Source: Acetobacteraceae bacterium
Lineage (GTDB): Bacteria > Pseudomonadota > Alphaproteobacteria > Acetobacterales > Acetobacteraceae
Assembly: GCA_014377905.1 (NCBI GenBank)
Contig: JACMOQ010000468.1
Coordinates: forward strand, 1 to 9,012
Length of the DNA stretch: 9,012 bases
Direction of reading: 5' to 3'
Shown: one piece after another, positions 1 through 6,100 of the stretch
Layout: the number at the start of each line of letters is the position of its first letter
Position numbering within the stretch: position 1 is the stretch's first letter
The notes under the pieces: generated by a model
Told to the model about the DNA's origin: nothing
The model's input: the letters and a program-made list of their open reading frames with translations, nothing else
The model's database searches: none
Made by a program: the position numbers and the translations under genes

Positions 1-102
1 ACGTTTGCTGATACGGACCGACAGCGGGATAAAGTCACCAGCGAATGCGGCGGGAATATCAGCGTCTCTCGGCATCGCAGTCGCGGGCGGGTCGGTTTGC
101 AT
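1..102 (-). CDS. start of an unidentified protein (partial, runs off the left edge)
   Basis: An open frame of 34 codons runs from an ATG at 102 to the window edge without a stop. A good ribosome binding site, GGGAG at 108-112, lies 5 bases before the ATG. The visible N-terminus is MQTDPPATAM, then a stretch rich in Ala, Asp and Pro, then a more structured-looking segment ending FIPLSVRISKR. There is no signal peptide or membrane segment in this part. I do not recognise the family; too little is visible. It lies 60 bases downstream of the LuxO-like regulator stop on the same strand, so it may be co-transcribed with it or have its own promoter in that gap. A second in-frame ATG (position 75) is possible but has no comparable binding site. 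That this is a real gene rests on the open frame plus the binding site. Confidence 0.55.
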   Translation of the reverse strand, partial: MQTDPPATAMPRDADIPAAFAGDFIPLSVRISKR

Positions 103-162
103 CCAAGCTCCCGGATTCCAATGGTATTTGTCATGCCATATTTTCGCCGCGGTAACGAGTGC

Positions 163-1647
163 CTAAATGGGAGTTCCTGCGGTTTCGTCCGCCGTCCGCC
201 AGGTCTGCAATTTGCGATAAATGGTTGATGGATTGATTTCCAGCAGTGCGGCGGCGCGCGGCACGTCGTTGGCGGTTTGCTTTAGGGCCGCCTCGATCAG
301 GCGCCGTTCCATGACCGCGAGCGGCACGATCTCGGCCGACCATGCGGCAGGTGCCAGGATCGTTTGCGCGGGTGTTACCACTGCCAACGATTCAGCCGGA
401 GCAGGGTTGGCCTGCGCCATCGCGGGCGAATTCATCCGCCCCTGGCCCGGTCGGTAAACCGGCGGTGGCAGCATCTCGGCAGTCACTTCGGTTGCATCAT
501 GCAGCACGACGACGTTGCGCACCACGTTCTGCAATTGGCGGACATTGCCCGGCCAGTCATAGTCCTGCAGGGCCGCGGCGGCTTCGGGGCTGAAATCAGT
601 AAAGTTGCGTTGTTCCTCGCGGCTGAACTGGGTCAGAAAGTGGCGCGCAATGGCCAGCACGTCGCCATCGCGGGCACGCAACGGCGGAAGTTCGACTGGC
701 ACGACGTAGAGCCGGTAATAAAGATCCTCGCGGAAGCGTCCGGCGCGGACTTCCTGCATCGGATCGCGGTTGGTGGCGCAGACGAAGCGCACATCAACCC
801 GCTCGACCTTGGATGCGCCCACCGGGCTGTAGGTGCCGGTCTGCACGAAGCGCAGCAGCTTGACCTGCATATCGAGCGGCATTTCGCCGATTTCGTCGAG
901 AAACAGCGTGCCACCATCCGCGAGTTTGGCGGCGCCCTCACGGTCTGACGTGGCCCCGGTGAAGGCGCCTTTGACGTGGCCAAATACTTCTGACTCGAGC
1001 AAATCACGAGGAATGGCACCGCAGTTGAGGGCGATGAAGTTGCGTGCCGCGCGCGGGCTGGCGCGATGCACCGCCTCGGCGGCGAGTTCCTTGCCCGTGC
1101 CCGACTCGCCGGTGATGAACACGCTCGCTTTGCTTGGTGCCACGCTTTCAATAGTGCGGTATGCCGCCTGCATCGCGACGCTGCTGCCGATAAAGCCGAA
1201 ATACTGCTGGCGGTCGGGTTGGGATTTAACCCGCACCAGATCACCAGCAAGTGACCGCTTCTCCAGCACGCTGGCGAGTGTGACGGCAAGGCGGGCCTTG
1301 GAATAGGGTTTTACCACAAAATCGACTGCGCCGGCCCGCATCGCCTGAACGGCCGCATTGATCGACGCGTTGGCGGTGACTACGATTACGGCGGCGGTGA
1401 TGCCTTCGCCGTGCAACTGCTGCATCAATTCAAAGCCGTTATAGTCGGGCAGTTCGATATCAACGAGGATAATTTCGGGCTGCCATTCGCGCGCAGTCAC
1501 CAGCGCCGCGCCCGCCGATGTCGCGATGCGCGCCTCATAGCCAAGACCGCCAAGCAGCATTCGGGCCAGTTCAGCCTGGGTTGGAGTATCTTCGACGACC
1601 AGGATACGCGCGCGCCCGGGCGGGTCGGCCGCGGTCAAGTTCGACAT
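163..1647 (-). CDS. LuxO-like sigma-54-dependent response regulator (receiver - AAA+ - Fis-type HTH)
   Basis: A 494-residue cytoplasmic activator of RNA polymerase carrying sigma-54. Residues 13-130 are a receiver domain with the acidic pair E19/D20, phosphoacceptor D63 (LVDIELP), T91 and K113 (VVKPYS). Residues 151-385 are the AAA+ ATPase: Walker A GESGTGKE at 180-187, sigma-54 contact loop GAFTGA at 227-232, Walker B GGTLFLDE at 245-252, and the arginine-finger segment GRFREDLYYRL at 303-313. A loose Pro/Ala linker (395-440) leads to a Fis-type helix-turn-helix (443-484) ending PSTIYRKLQTW. From memory, the VEDT start of the receiver and the VPL...PSTIYRKLQ tail resemble LuxO/SypG more than NtrC. 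The start at 1647 was chosen over an in-frame ATG at 1704, because the longer form would run back into the Hpt gene. The gap from the Hpt stop is 4 bases, with AGGA just before the ATG, so the two are co-transcribed and probably coupled. Likely phosphorylated by the Hpt protein. All key residues are intact. Confidence 0.95.
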   Translation of the reverse strand: MSNLTAADPPGRARILVVEDTPTQAELARMLLGGLGYEARIATSAGAALVTAREWQPEIILVDIELPDYNGFELMQQLHGEGITAAVIVVTANASINAAVQAMRAGAVDFVVKPYSKARLAVTLASVLEKRSLAGDLVRVKSQPDRQQYFGFIGSSVAMQAAYRTIESVAPSKASVFITGESGTGKELAAEAVHRASPRAARNFIALNCGAIPRDLLESEVFGHVKGAFTGATSDREGAAKLADGGTLFLDEIGEMPLDMQVKLLRFVQTGTYSPVGASKVERVDVRFVCATNRDPMQEVRAGRFREDLYYRLYVVPVELPPLRARDGDVLAIARHFLTQFSREEQRNFTDFSPEAAAALQDYDWPGNVRQLQNVVRNVVVLHDATEVTAEMLPPPVYRPGQGRMNSPAMAQANPAPAESLAVVTPAQTILAPAAWSAEIVPLAVMERRLIEAALKQTANDVPRAAALLEINPSTIYRKLQTWRTADETAGTPI

Positions 1648-1651
1648 TGTC

Positions 1652-2041
1652 CTAACCCTGGGCGTCGAGGCCAGCGACGAAGCGGGCAAGTTCCCGCATG
1701 GCATCGTTGCCGAGCAACTCGATCGCGGTGAGCGCCTCGGTCAAGGCCACTTGATCACTCACCAGGTCCAGCCCCCGCGCATCCAGCCCCTGGACGTCCA
1801 GTTCCGGCGTGGCCATTGCCAAGCGGCATTGCCGTTCAAGCTTCATGGCCCCGACTGCACCGGCCGCACCGGCCAGGCCGTGGGCAGCACGGCGGAACCC
1901 AATAGCGTCTTGTGCGGCCACAGCATCGCGCAACACGCCAGTCAAACGGGTGACATCGCTGCCAAACACAAGCAGAACGTGGCGCAGGTCATCTTCGGAC
2001 AAATCTTCTGCGAGCTGGGCAGCAAAGCTCGGATCAGGCAT
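1652..2041 (-). CDS. Hpt-domain histidine phosphotransfer protein (LuxU-like)
   Basis: A 129-residue soluble protein consisting of a single histidine phosphotransfer domain. The phospho-accepting histidine is H54 in AAHGLAGAAGAVGA, matching the family pattern HxLKGxxxxxGA except that the usual lysine three residues after the histidine is alanine. The flanking segments look helical, as expected for a four-helix bundle. Its role would be to carry phosphate from the second receiver of the hybrid kinase to the regulator encoded 4 bases downstream. The frame stays open upstream to 2362. I chose the ATG at 2041 because GGGAG (2049-2053) lies 7 bases before it and because the extra residues upstream look non-coding. 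An ATG at 2059 is also possible but lacks a binding site. The small Hpt-regulator pair resembles luxU-luxO of vibrios, here in the order Hpt then regulator. Confidence 0.88.
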   Translation of the reverse strand: MPDPSFAAQLAEDLSEDDLRHVLLVFGSDVTRLTGVLRDAVAAQDAIGFRRAAHGLAGAAGAVGAMKLERQCRLAMATPELDVQGLDARGLDLVSDQVALTEALTAIELLGNDAMRELARFVAGLDAQG

Positions 2042-2469
2042 AGTTACACTCCCGGTCATGACGCTAAAGGGCTGATTTAGGATACGCTTCCCTACTGCCC
2101 TCCCATCGTCCTCACGCACCAAAATGGCACTCAAGGCAGGCGCCGACTGCACATGCCCCGGACCGTAACCCGCAGCAGCATGCATCATACCCGCCTTGAC
2201 CCATGCACGCACGGGCCAAGACGGGGATGTGTTGCTGAAATTTTTTGAGCCTCGAATATGCGTCATGAAATCTCGGAACCAATCTCGAACGGCGCCAGGG
2301 TAATTCCCGGCGTGCGACGGCAGGCACATAAAATGAGGATACACAAATAAGGCAACAAACAATCAATAAATTCTGAAATCTGATTTCCGCCCCAGGTAAT
2401 TCCAGGACCCAATTTCTACCCGACAGTTTGTCCGAACGCGGCTATAATAATGTATGACCGCGCCGAACT
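2042..2469. other. intergenic region upstream of the Hpt-regulator operon
   Basis: This gap of 428 bases between the STAS stop and the Hpt start holds no gene I can support. The frame extending the Hpt gene back to 2362 encodes a Cys/His/Trp-containing stretch with no recognisable domain. The part around 2331-2400 is clearly more AT-rich than its surroundings, the likeliest place for a promoter of the Hpt-regulator pair, but I see no convincing -35/-10 pair and no -24/-12 sigma-54 element. The 9-base sequence GGTAATTCC occurs twice, at 2299-2307 and 2395-2403, both times within a near-palindromic setting (CAGG...CCNGG). No hairpin followed by a T-run is visible after the STAS stop. Confidence 0.5.
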
Positions 2470-2826
2470 TCAGCGGGCGAGGGCCCAACCGGGGCGGCTG
2501 AAAAGAGGGCGGCGTTGCGCCTTATTGACGATGCCAAAAACCCCTGACAAGCCCATTTCATTTAGTAATCGTGCGGGCTGCCCGTTTGCGCCGATCAAAT
2601 CGATCCGGCGTCCGGCTGCAACCAGGCGTTTGAAAAGAAAGCCAATTGCTGCAATTCCTGAACCATCCATAAAAGTCAAATTGCTCAAATCGATCACCAC
2701 ATCGCGATGACCTGAGGCCGAAATTTCCTCAAAACCACCACGGATCAAACTAACGCCGTCTCCGTCAAGAATGCCGGTAAGGGTCAAAACAACCCGGTCA
2801 GGCCCGCTTTCAATACATTCAAACAT
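2470..2826 (-). CDS. STAS-domain protein, anti-sigma-factor-antagonist type
   Basis: A 118-residue soluble protein with one STAS domain covering about residues 5-102, followed by a short Arg/Trp-rich tail. It has the typical early strand (VVLTLTGILDGDG), the central VVIDLSNLTFMDGSG and the later GLSGVFGIV segment. Relatives such as SpoIIAA, RsbV and SypA bind partner kinases and release a target when a serine in the D-S-S/T-G motif is unphosphorylated. Here the motif is D54-G55-S56-G57, so the position of the phosphorylated serine (S58 in SpoIIAA) is glycine. The start has GGAG (2834-2837) 7 bases upstream. No cognate anti-sigma kinase or PP2C phosphatase lies in the window. A full-consensus sigma-54 promoter lies 73 bases upstream and faces this gene, so it is very probably a direct target of a sigma-54 activator, most simply the one at 163-1647. 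Its partner is unknown. Confidence 0.88.
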   Translation of the reverse strand: MFECIESGPDRVVLTLTGILDGDGVSLIRGGFEEISASGHRDVVIDLSNLTFMDGSGIAAIGFLFKRLVAAGRRIDLIGANGQPARLLNEMGLSGVFGIVNKAQRRPLFSRPGWALAR

Positions 2827-2898
2827 ATCAACACTCCGTAATCACGGTCGGGATGGCCAGTTGGGCTAATGCGTCGTCAGGCTAGCTACAAGTGACCA

Positions 2899-2914
2899 AG
2901 CAAACGGCGTGCCA
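2899..2914 (-). promoter_or_regulatory. sigma-54 (-24/-12) promoter of the STAS gene
   Basis: On the minus strand the sequence is TGGCACG-CCGT-TTGCT, a full match to the sigma-54 consensus TGGCACG-N4-TTGCW. The invariant GG (-24) and GC (-12) have the correct 10-base separation. Counting from the GC, transcription should begin near 2888, giving a leader of about 62 bases before the STAS ATG at 2826. No other gene lies between. A sigma-54 promoter needs an activator bound upstream; see the IHF site and repeat cluster listed separately. Confidence 0.88.
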
Positions 2915-2953
2915 TCCCGGTTGGGGAAAGCGCGGCGCCGCTAAAATTTTTTA

Positions 2954-2966
2954 TAATATATTGATA
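2954..2966 (-). promoter_or_regulatory. probable IHF binding site upstream of the STAS sigma-54 promoter
   Basis: The minus strand reads TATCAATATATTA, an exact match to the IHF consensus WATCAANNNNTTR. It sits in a very AT-rich stretch (about 2941-2980) inside an otherwise GC-rich window. Its centre is about 72 bases upstream of the predicted start of transcription, between the -24 element and the upstream repeat cluster. That is where IHF usually bends DNA to bring an enhancer-bound activator to sigma-54 polymerase. The consensus is short, so the position is what makes the call persuasive. Confidence 0.65.
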
Positions 2967-3049
2967 ATGCTTAGATTTTTTCCTGGCGGTTAGCTACCGA
3001 CGAATGCGTCCAGCTTGCCGCGCCAATCGCGCATTCCGATCTCCGGCAT

Positions 3050-3114
3050 TTGCGATGCAAATTGCGATTTTTATCCTAGGTGACAAATCGCAAATTGCAT
3101 GAGCTGCAAATTGC
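3050..3114. repeat. cluster of GCAAATTGC palindromes with a 16-bp inverted repeat; probable enhancer
   Basis: The 9-base palindrome GCAAATTGC occurs three times, at 3057-3065, 3090-3098 and 3106-3114. The first two copies belong to a larger inverted repeat: ATGCAAATTGCGATTT at 3055-3070 pairs with AAATCGCAAATTGCAT at 3085-3100 at 15 of 16 positions, around a 14-base spacer holding the palindrome CCTAGG. A further TTGC-GAT-GCAA dyad overlaps the left end (3050-3060). The cluster lies about 160-225 bases upstream of the predicted STAS transcription start, a usual distance for sigma-54 activator sites, so I read it as their binding region. It also lies 60-125 bases after the hybrid-kinase stop, so a role in ending that transcript is possible, but neither side has a T-run. 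Confidence 0.6.
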
Positions 3115-3119
3115 GGTGA

Positions 3120-3141
3120 AATGCGCAAAGTCCTGCGCATT
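3120..3141. repeat. short perfect inverted repeat after the hybrid-kinase gene
   Basis: AATGCGCA (3120-3127) and TGCGCATT (3134-3141) form a perfect 8-bp inverted repeat around a 6-base spacer, 33 bases past the hybrid-kinase stop. As RNA it would be a small stem-loop. On the minus strand it is followed by TTTCACC rather than a run of T, so it is not a classic factor-independent terminator. It may be a weak terminator or 3'-end stabiliser, or part of the regulatory repeat cluster next to it. Confidence 0.45.
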
Positions 3142-3174
3142 GATTTGCCAATTTTCCCACCACTGAAAGAGGGT

Positions 3175-5904
3175 TCAGCGCGCCCCGAGGCGCTGATCGG
3201 CAAGCACTGCAAGAATTGCCGACACCAGCGCCTCCCGCGACAAGGGCTTGCTGAGGAAGCCATCCATTCCGGCGGCCCGACACTCCATCTCGAATTCCAG
3301 ACCGATCGATGCTGTCAGGCCAACCACCGGACACCGCCGCCTTGCCTGCGGCCGACCGGGGCCGTCATCGCCTTCCGCGGACCGGATCAGACGGGTGGCT
3401 TCGAGGCCGTCCATGCCCGGCATTTGCACGTCCATCAACACCAGGTCGAAGCTTGCCGACATCACCGCGGCAACCGCCGCCGCGCCATCGGCCACCACAT
3501 CTACCCGCGCGCCCGCACGTTGCAGCATCGACCTTGTCACAAACTGATTGGTGGCGTTGTCATCGGCGAGCAGCAGATAGAGGCCATGCAACGGCGCGCC
3601 AGACGGGCGCGGCAATACTACGTCGCGTTCCCGCTCAACCGGTCGTTCGACAGGCGTCTGCGTCGGCCGGTCCAGCATCACAGTTAACGCCCGCAGCCGC
3701 GACACCATCACTGGCTTCAACAACTGGGCGTCGAAACACTCCAACCCATCACGGCTGCTGCCGAGCTGGCCCGAAGCACATAAAATGAGACGCAGCGGCC
3801 CATGAGCACCAATGAAACTTGGGTCCTGACGCACCGCGCGGGCAAAGGCGATGCCATCCATCAGCGGCATAGCACGATCGATCAGAACGAAATCATAGGG
3901 CGCAGCCCCGTCCCTGGCGTGCCGCAACCGCCGCAACCCGGCGATACCATCTTCCGCACCGTCGGCGACGGCCCCGAGCCGAACCAACTGATGCAACAGG
4001 ATTTCACGGTTAAGCGGCAGATCGTCGACGACGAGGCAGCGGCGGCCACGGAGCGGCATTGTGGCCGGCGGGGCCTCACCCTCGCTTGGGCTGACCAGCA
4101 AGGTGAAGAAGAACGTGCTTCCTCCCCCGTGCCTGGGTGCTGCGCCAATGTCTCCCCCCATTGCCACGACCAGCCGTTTACAAATCGCAAGCCCAAGCCC
4201 AGTGCCGCCATATTGCCGCGAAGTCGAACTGTCAGCCTGCGAAAAACGCTCAAACAGCATCGGAACCCGGTCTGCATCAATGCCGATGCCAGTGTCCGAT
4301 ATCCGGCACTCCAGAACAATCTTGCCGTCATCGCGGGCAGGACGGGTGTCGGGCGCCACATCCAGAGTGATTTCGATCCAGCCCTGCTCGGTGAATTTGA
4401 CCGCGTTGCCGACGATGTTGAGCAGGATTTGGCGGAACCGGCCAGGATCGCCCACCACGCCCGCCGGCAGCCGATCGCCCAGGCGGCACACCAGTTCGAC
4501 CCCCTTGATGGCGACGGTTGGCGCGAATAATTCGGCAATCGTCGCGACTTCTTCCTCAAGAATGAACGGGGTCGATTCCAGCTCCACCGCATGCGCTTCG
4601 ATTTTGGAGAAATCGAGAATATCGTTCAGCACGGTCAACAGATGCTCGGCCGAGTTCTGGATCGTCTGGGTGTAGCGGCGCTGCTCGGGGTCGAGCTCAG
4701 TATCGCGCAGCAGGCCGGTCATGCCGATCACCCCGTTCATCGGGGTGCGAATTTCATGGCTCATCGCTGCCAGGAAATCCTGCTTGGCGCGGGCGGCGAA
4801 TTGGGCGGCGCGTTCACTCTCAATCAACCGCAATCCCTGACTACGCAGAATGCGCGCCTGGCGGAAAAGCGGGAACAGCGCCAGCACCACCACAATGGCA
4901 AGACAGGTGAAGCTGCCGATAATCAACAGCCCATCTTCGCCAAAAGCGGCCCGCGCAACGCTGCGGCGCTGGCTGACCACCACCACGAAGGGTGACTGAG
5001 CAAAGGCCACGAAGGCTGCGACAACCTCGTCAGACGGGCGTGCCTCGCCGTCGCCTTTGGCACCGGCGCCGTCAATTCGGCCATGCCAGACACCTGTTGG
5101 CACCGCCGGTAAAAAATCGATGAAAGGCGGCAAATGGGTCATCATCTGCCCGATCCGGCCGACCGACGGGCTCGATACCGCGAGCACAACCCCGCGGGTT
5201 GACAATATCCGCACATCAACGCCGAAACTCAACGCGACGTGCTCGGCCGCCCGCACCAGTGGCTCGGGGTCGAGCAGTGCCACCGCCGCGCCGAAGAACA
5301 TTCCGTTGTTTCTGAGTGCCCGCACGACCGGGAGCGTCCATTGCGCGGATGCGTCGCGGTCATCCGAGGTTGGTTCGGTTCCCGGTAACCAACCTGGCTC
5401 GGGGTCGCCAAGCTGGGGGCCACGCAGCAAAGCGGGTTGGTTTTGCCGCAGACCGTTCCACCAAGGACGCTGACCGAGATTTACCCCAACCAGTTCCGGT
5501 GTCGAGGCGTTCACCGCCGTGCCACCCGCGTCGAGCAGCAACAATGCCCGCACCTGGGGCAATTCGCGGATCTGTTCGCCCAGATGCCTGTCATTGACGA
5601 TTGAGCCGAACCCGGCGGGGTCGGTGGTTGCGGTATCGAGGAGCAGAGGATCTGTGGATTGCACCAAACGCAAAGCCTCGCTCGAAAGCGTGCTAGCAAG
5701 ACCGAGCGTCAAATCCTCCGCGCGGCGATCTGCCCGCTCGGCGCCACGCTGCAGCAACAGCACGCACACCACGCCCAAGGCCAGGATCATCGCCAACGCG
5801 CCAATCGCGAACAGCCGATCGGCCGAGCCTGGTGCACGGGGCGTATGCACCAGTTCGGTCTGACCAGATTTCTCGGCTCCCGCATATTTCGGCACGGCGT
5901 CCAT
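3175..5904 (-). CDS. membrane-bound hybrid histidine kinase with two receiver domains
   Basis: A 909-residue inner-membrane sensor. Transmembrane helices at about 32-52 and 325-347 enclose a periplasmic domain of about 270 residues. Its RPWWNGL and Rxx...GxxFGAAVALLDPEPL segments suggest a double Cache (PDC-like) ligand-binding fold. Then come a dimerisation/phosphoacceptor domain with H383 (SHEIRTP) and an ATPase domain with N500 (NIVGNAVKF), DTGIGI at 537-542 and GGTGLGL at 566-572. Receiver 1 (about 622-745) has D627/D628, D676 and K730. Receiver 2 (about 775-900) has D781/D782, D825 (LMDVQMPGMDG), T864 and K887. There is no Hpt domain, so phosphate must pass to a separate carrier, most likely the Hpt protein at 1652-2041. 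The frame extends to a GTG at 5964, but that lies at the predicted transcription start and inside an operator-like repeat, so I prefer the ATG at 5904. Neither start has an ideal binding site. The ligand is unknown. Confidence 0.93.
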   Translation of the reverse strand: MDAVPKYAGAEKSGQTELVHTPRAPGSADRLFAIGALAMILALGVVCVLLLQRGAERADRRAEDLTLGLASTLSSEALRLVQSTDPLLLDTATTDPAGFGSIVNDRHLGEQIRELPQVRALLLLDAGGTAVNASTPELVGVNLGQRPWWNGLRQNQPALLRGPQLGDPEPGWLPGTEPTSDDRDASAQWTLPVVRALRNNGMFFGAAVALLDPEPLVRAAEHVALSFGVDVRILSTRGVVLAVSSPSVGRIGQMMTHLPPFIDFLPAVPTGVWHGRIDGAGAKGDGEARPSDEVVAAFVAFAQSPFVVVVSQRRSVARAAFGEDGLLIIGSFTCLAIVVVLALFPLFRQARILRSQGLRLIESERAAQFAARAKQDFLAAMSHEIRTPMNGVIGMTGLLRDTELDPEQRRYTQTIQNSAEHLLTVLNDILDFSKIEAHAVELESTPFILEEEVATIAELFAPTVAIKGVELVCRLGDRLPAGVVGDPGRFRQILLNIVGNAVKFTEQGWIEITLDVAPDTRPARDDGKIVLECRISDTGIGIDADRVPMLFERFSQADSSTSRQYGGTGLGLAICKRLVVAMGGDIGAAPRHGGGSTFFFTLLVSPSEGEAPPATMPLRGRRCLVVDDLPLNREILLHQLVRLGAVADGAEDGIAGLRRLRHARDGAAPYDFVLIDRAMPLMDGIAFARAVRQDPSFIGAHGPLRLILCASGQLGSSRDGLECFDAQLLKPVMVSRLRALTVMLDRPTQTPVERPVERERDVVLPRPSGAPLHGLYLLLADDNATNQFVTRSMLQRAGARVDVVADGAAAVAAVMSASFDLVLMDVQMPGMDGLEATRLIRSAEGDDGPGRPQARRRCPVVGLTASIGLEFEMECRAAGMDGFLSKPLSREALVSAILAVLADQRLGAR

Positions 5905-5955
5905 TACGATTTCACTAATCCCCAGACGAGTTCTTTGGGGACAGAAAGGCGCCCC

Positions 5956-5996
5956 TTGGTTCACAATCGCGTGATCCTAGGTTGGTTCACATTTGC
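5956..5996. repeat. 15-bp direct repeat in the divergent control region; candidate operator
   Basis: TTGGTTCACAATCGC at 5956-5970 and TTGGTTCACATTTGC at 5982-5996 agree at 13 of 15 positions, including the first ten, and start 26 bp apart. Between them lies ATCCTAGG-like sequence. The right copy occupies the spacer of the predicted minus-strand promoter and the left copy lies at its predicted start of transcription. This is the arrangement expected for a repressor or autoregulator of the hybrid kinase gene. The binding protein is unknown. Confidence 0.5.
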
Positions 5997-6002
5997 TGAC
6001 AA
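5974..6002 (-). promoter_or_regulatory. candidate housekeeping-type promoter of the hybrid kinase gene
   Basis: On the minus strand TTGTCA (5997-6002) and TAGGAT (5974-5979) are separated by exactly 17 bases, matching the -35 consensus TTGACA at 5 of 6 and the -10 consensus TATAAT at 4 of 6. Transcription would begin near 5966-5968, leaving about 62 bases before the ATG at 5904. Alphaproteobacterial promoters often deviate from this consensus, so the call is tentative. Confidence 0.4.
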
Positions 6003-6100
6003 TCACCCTTTTGGATGTTGCGCAAAATAAGACAATTCCCACTTTTATTTTCTTGCGCTTTTGTCTGGTCATCGCGGGGCGAACGGGCCAGTTTCGAGGG

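Noticed and set aside
123..138. Minus-strand TGGCATG-ACAA-ATACC as a sigma-54 promoter for the gene at 1-102.
   Set aside because: The -24 half is good but the -12 half lacks the nearly invariant GC, so it should not work as a -24/-12 element.
364..948. Long plus-strand open frame opposite the LuxO-like regulator gene.
   Set aside because: It is an antisense shadow of a strongly supported coding region in GC-rich DNA; its product has no recognisable domain.
2204..2218. Minus-strand TGGCCCG...TGCA upstream of the Hpt gene as a sigma-54 promoter.
   Set aside because: The spacing is one base short, and the -12 half is poor.
2042..2362. N-terminal extension of the Hpt protein to the ATG at 2362 (about 107 extra residues).
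   Set aside because: The extension has no domain-like character and unlike composition, while the ATG at 2041 has a well-placed GGGAG and begins a normal-length Hpt domain.
3802..4530. 242-codon plus-strand open frame opposite the hybrid kinase gene.
   Set aside because: The opposite strand encodes kinase catalytic motifs throughout; this frame is a GC-driven shadow with no family likeness.
5983..5997. TGGTTCACATTTGCT as a plus-strand sigma-54 promoter for the histidine kinase gene.
   Set aside because: GG and GC are 9 bases apart instead of 10, and the -24 half departs from TGGCACG.
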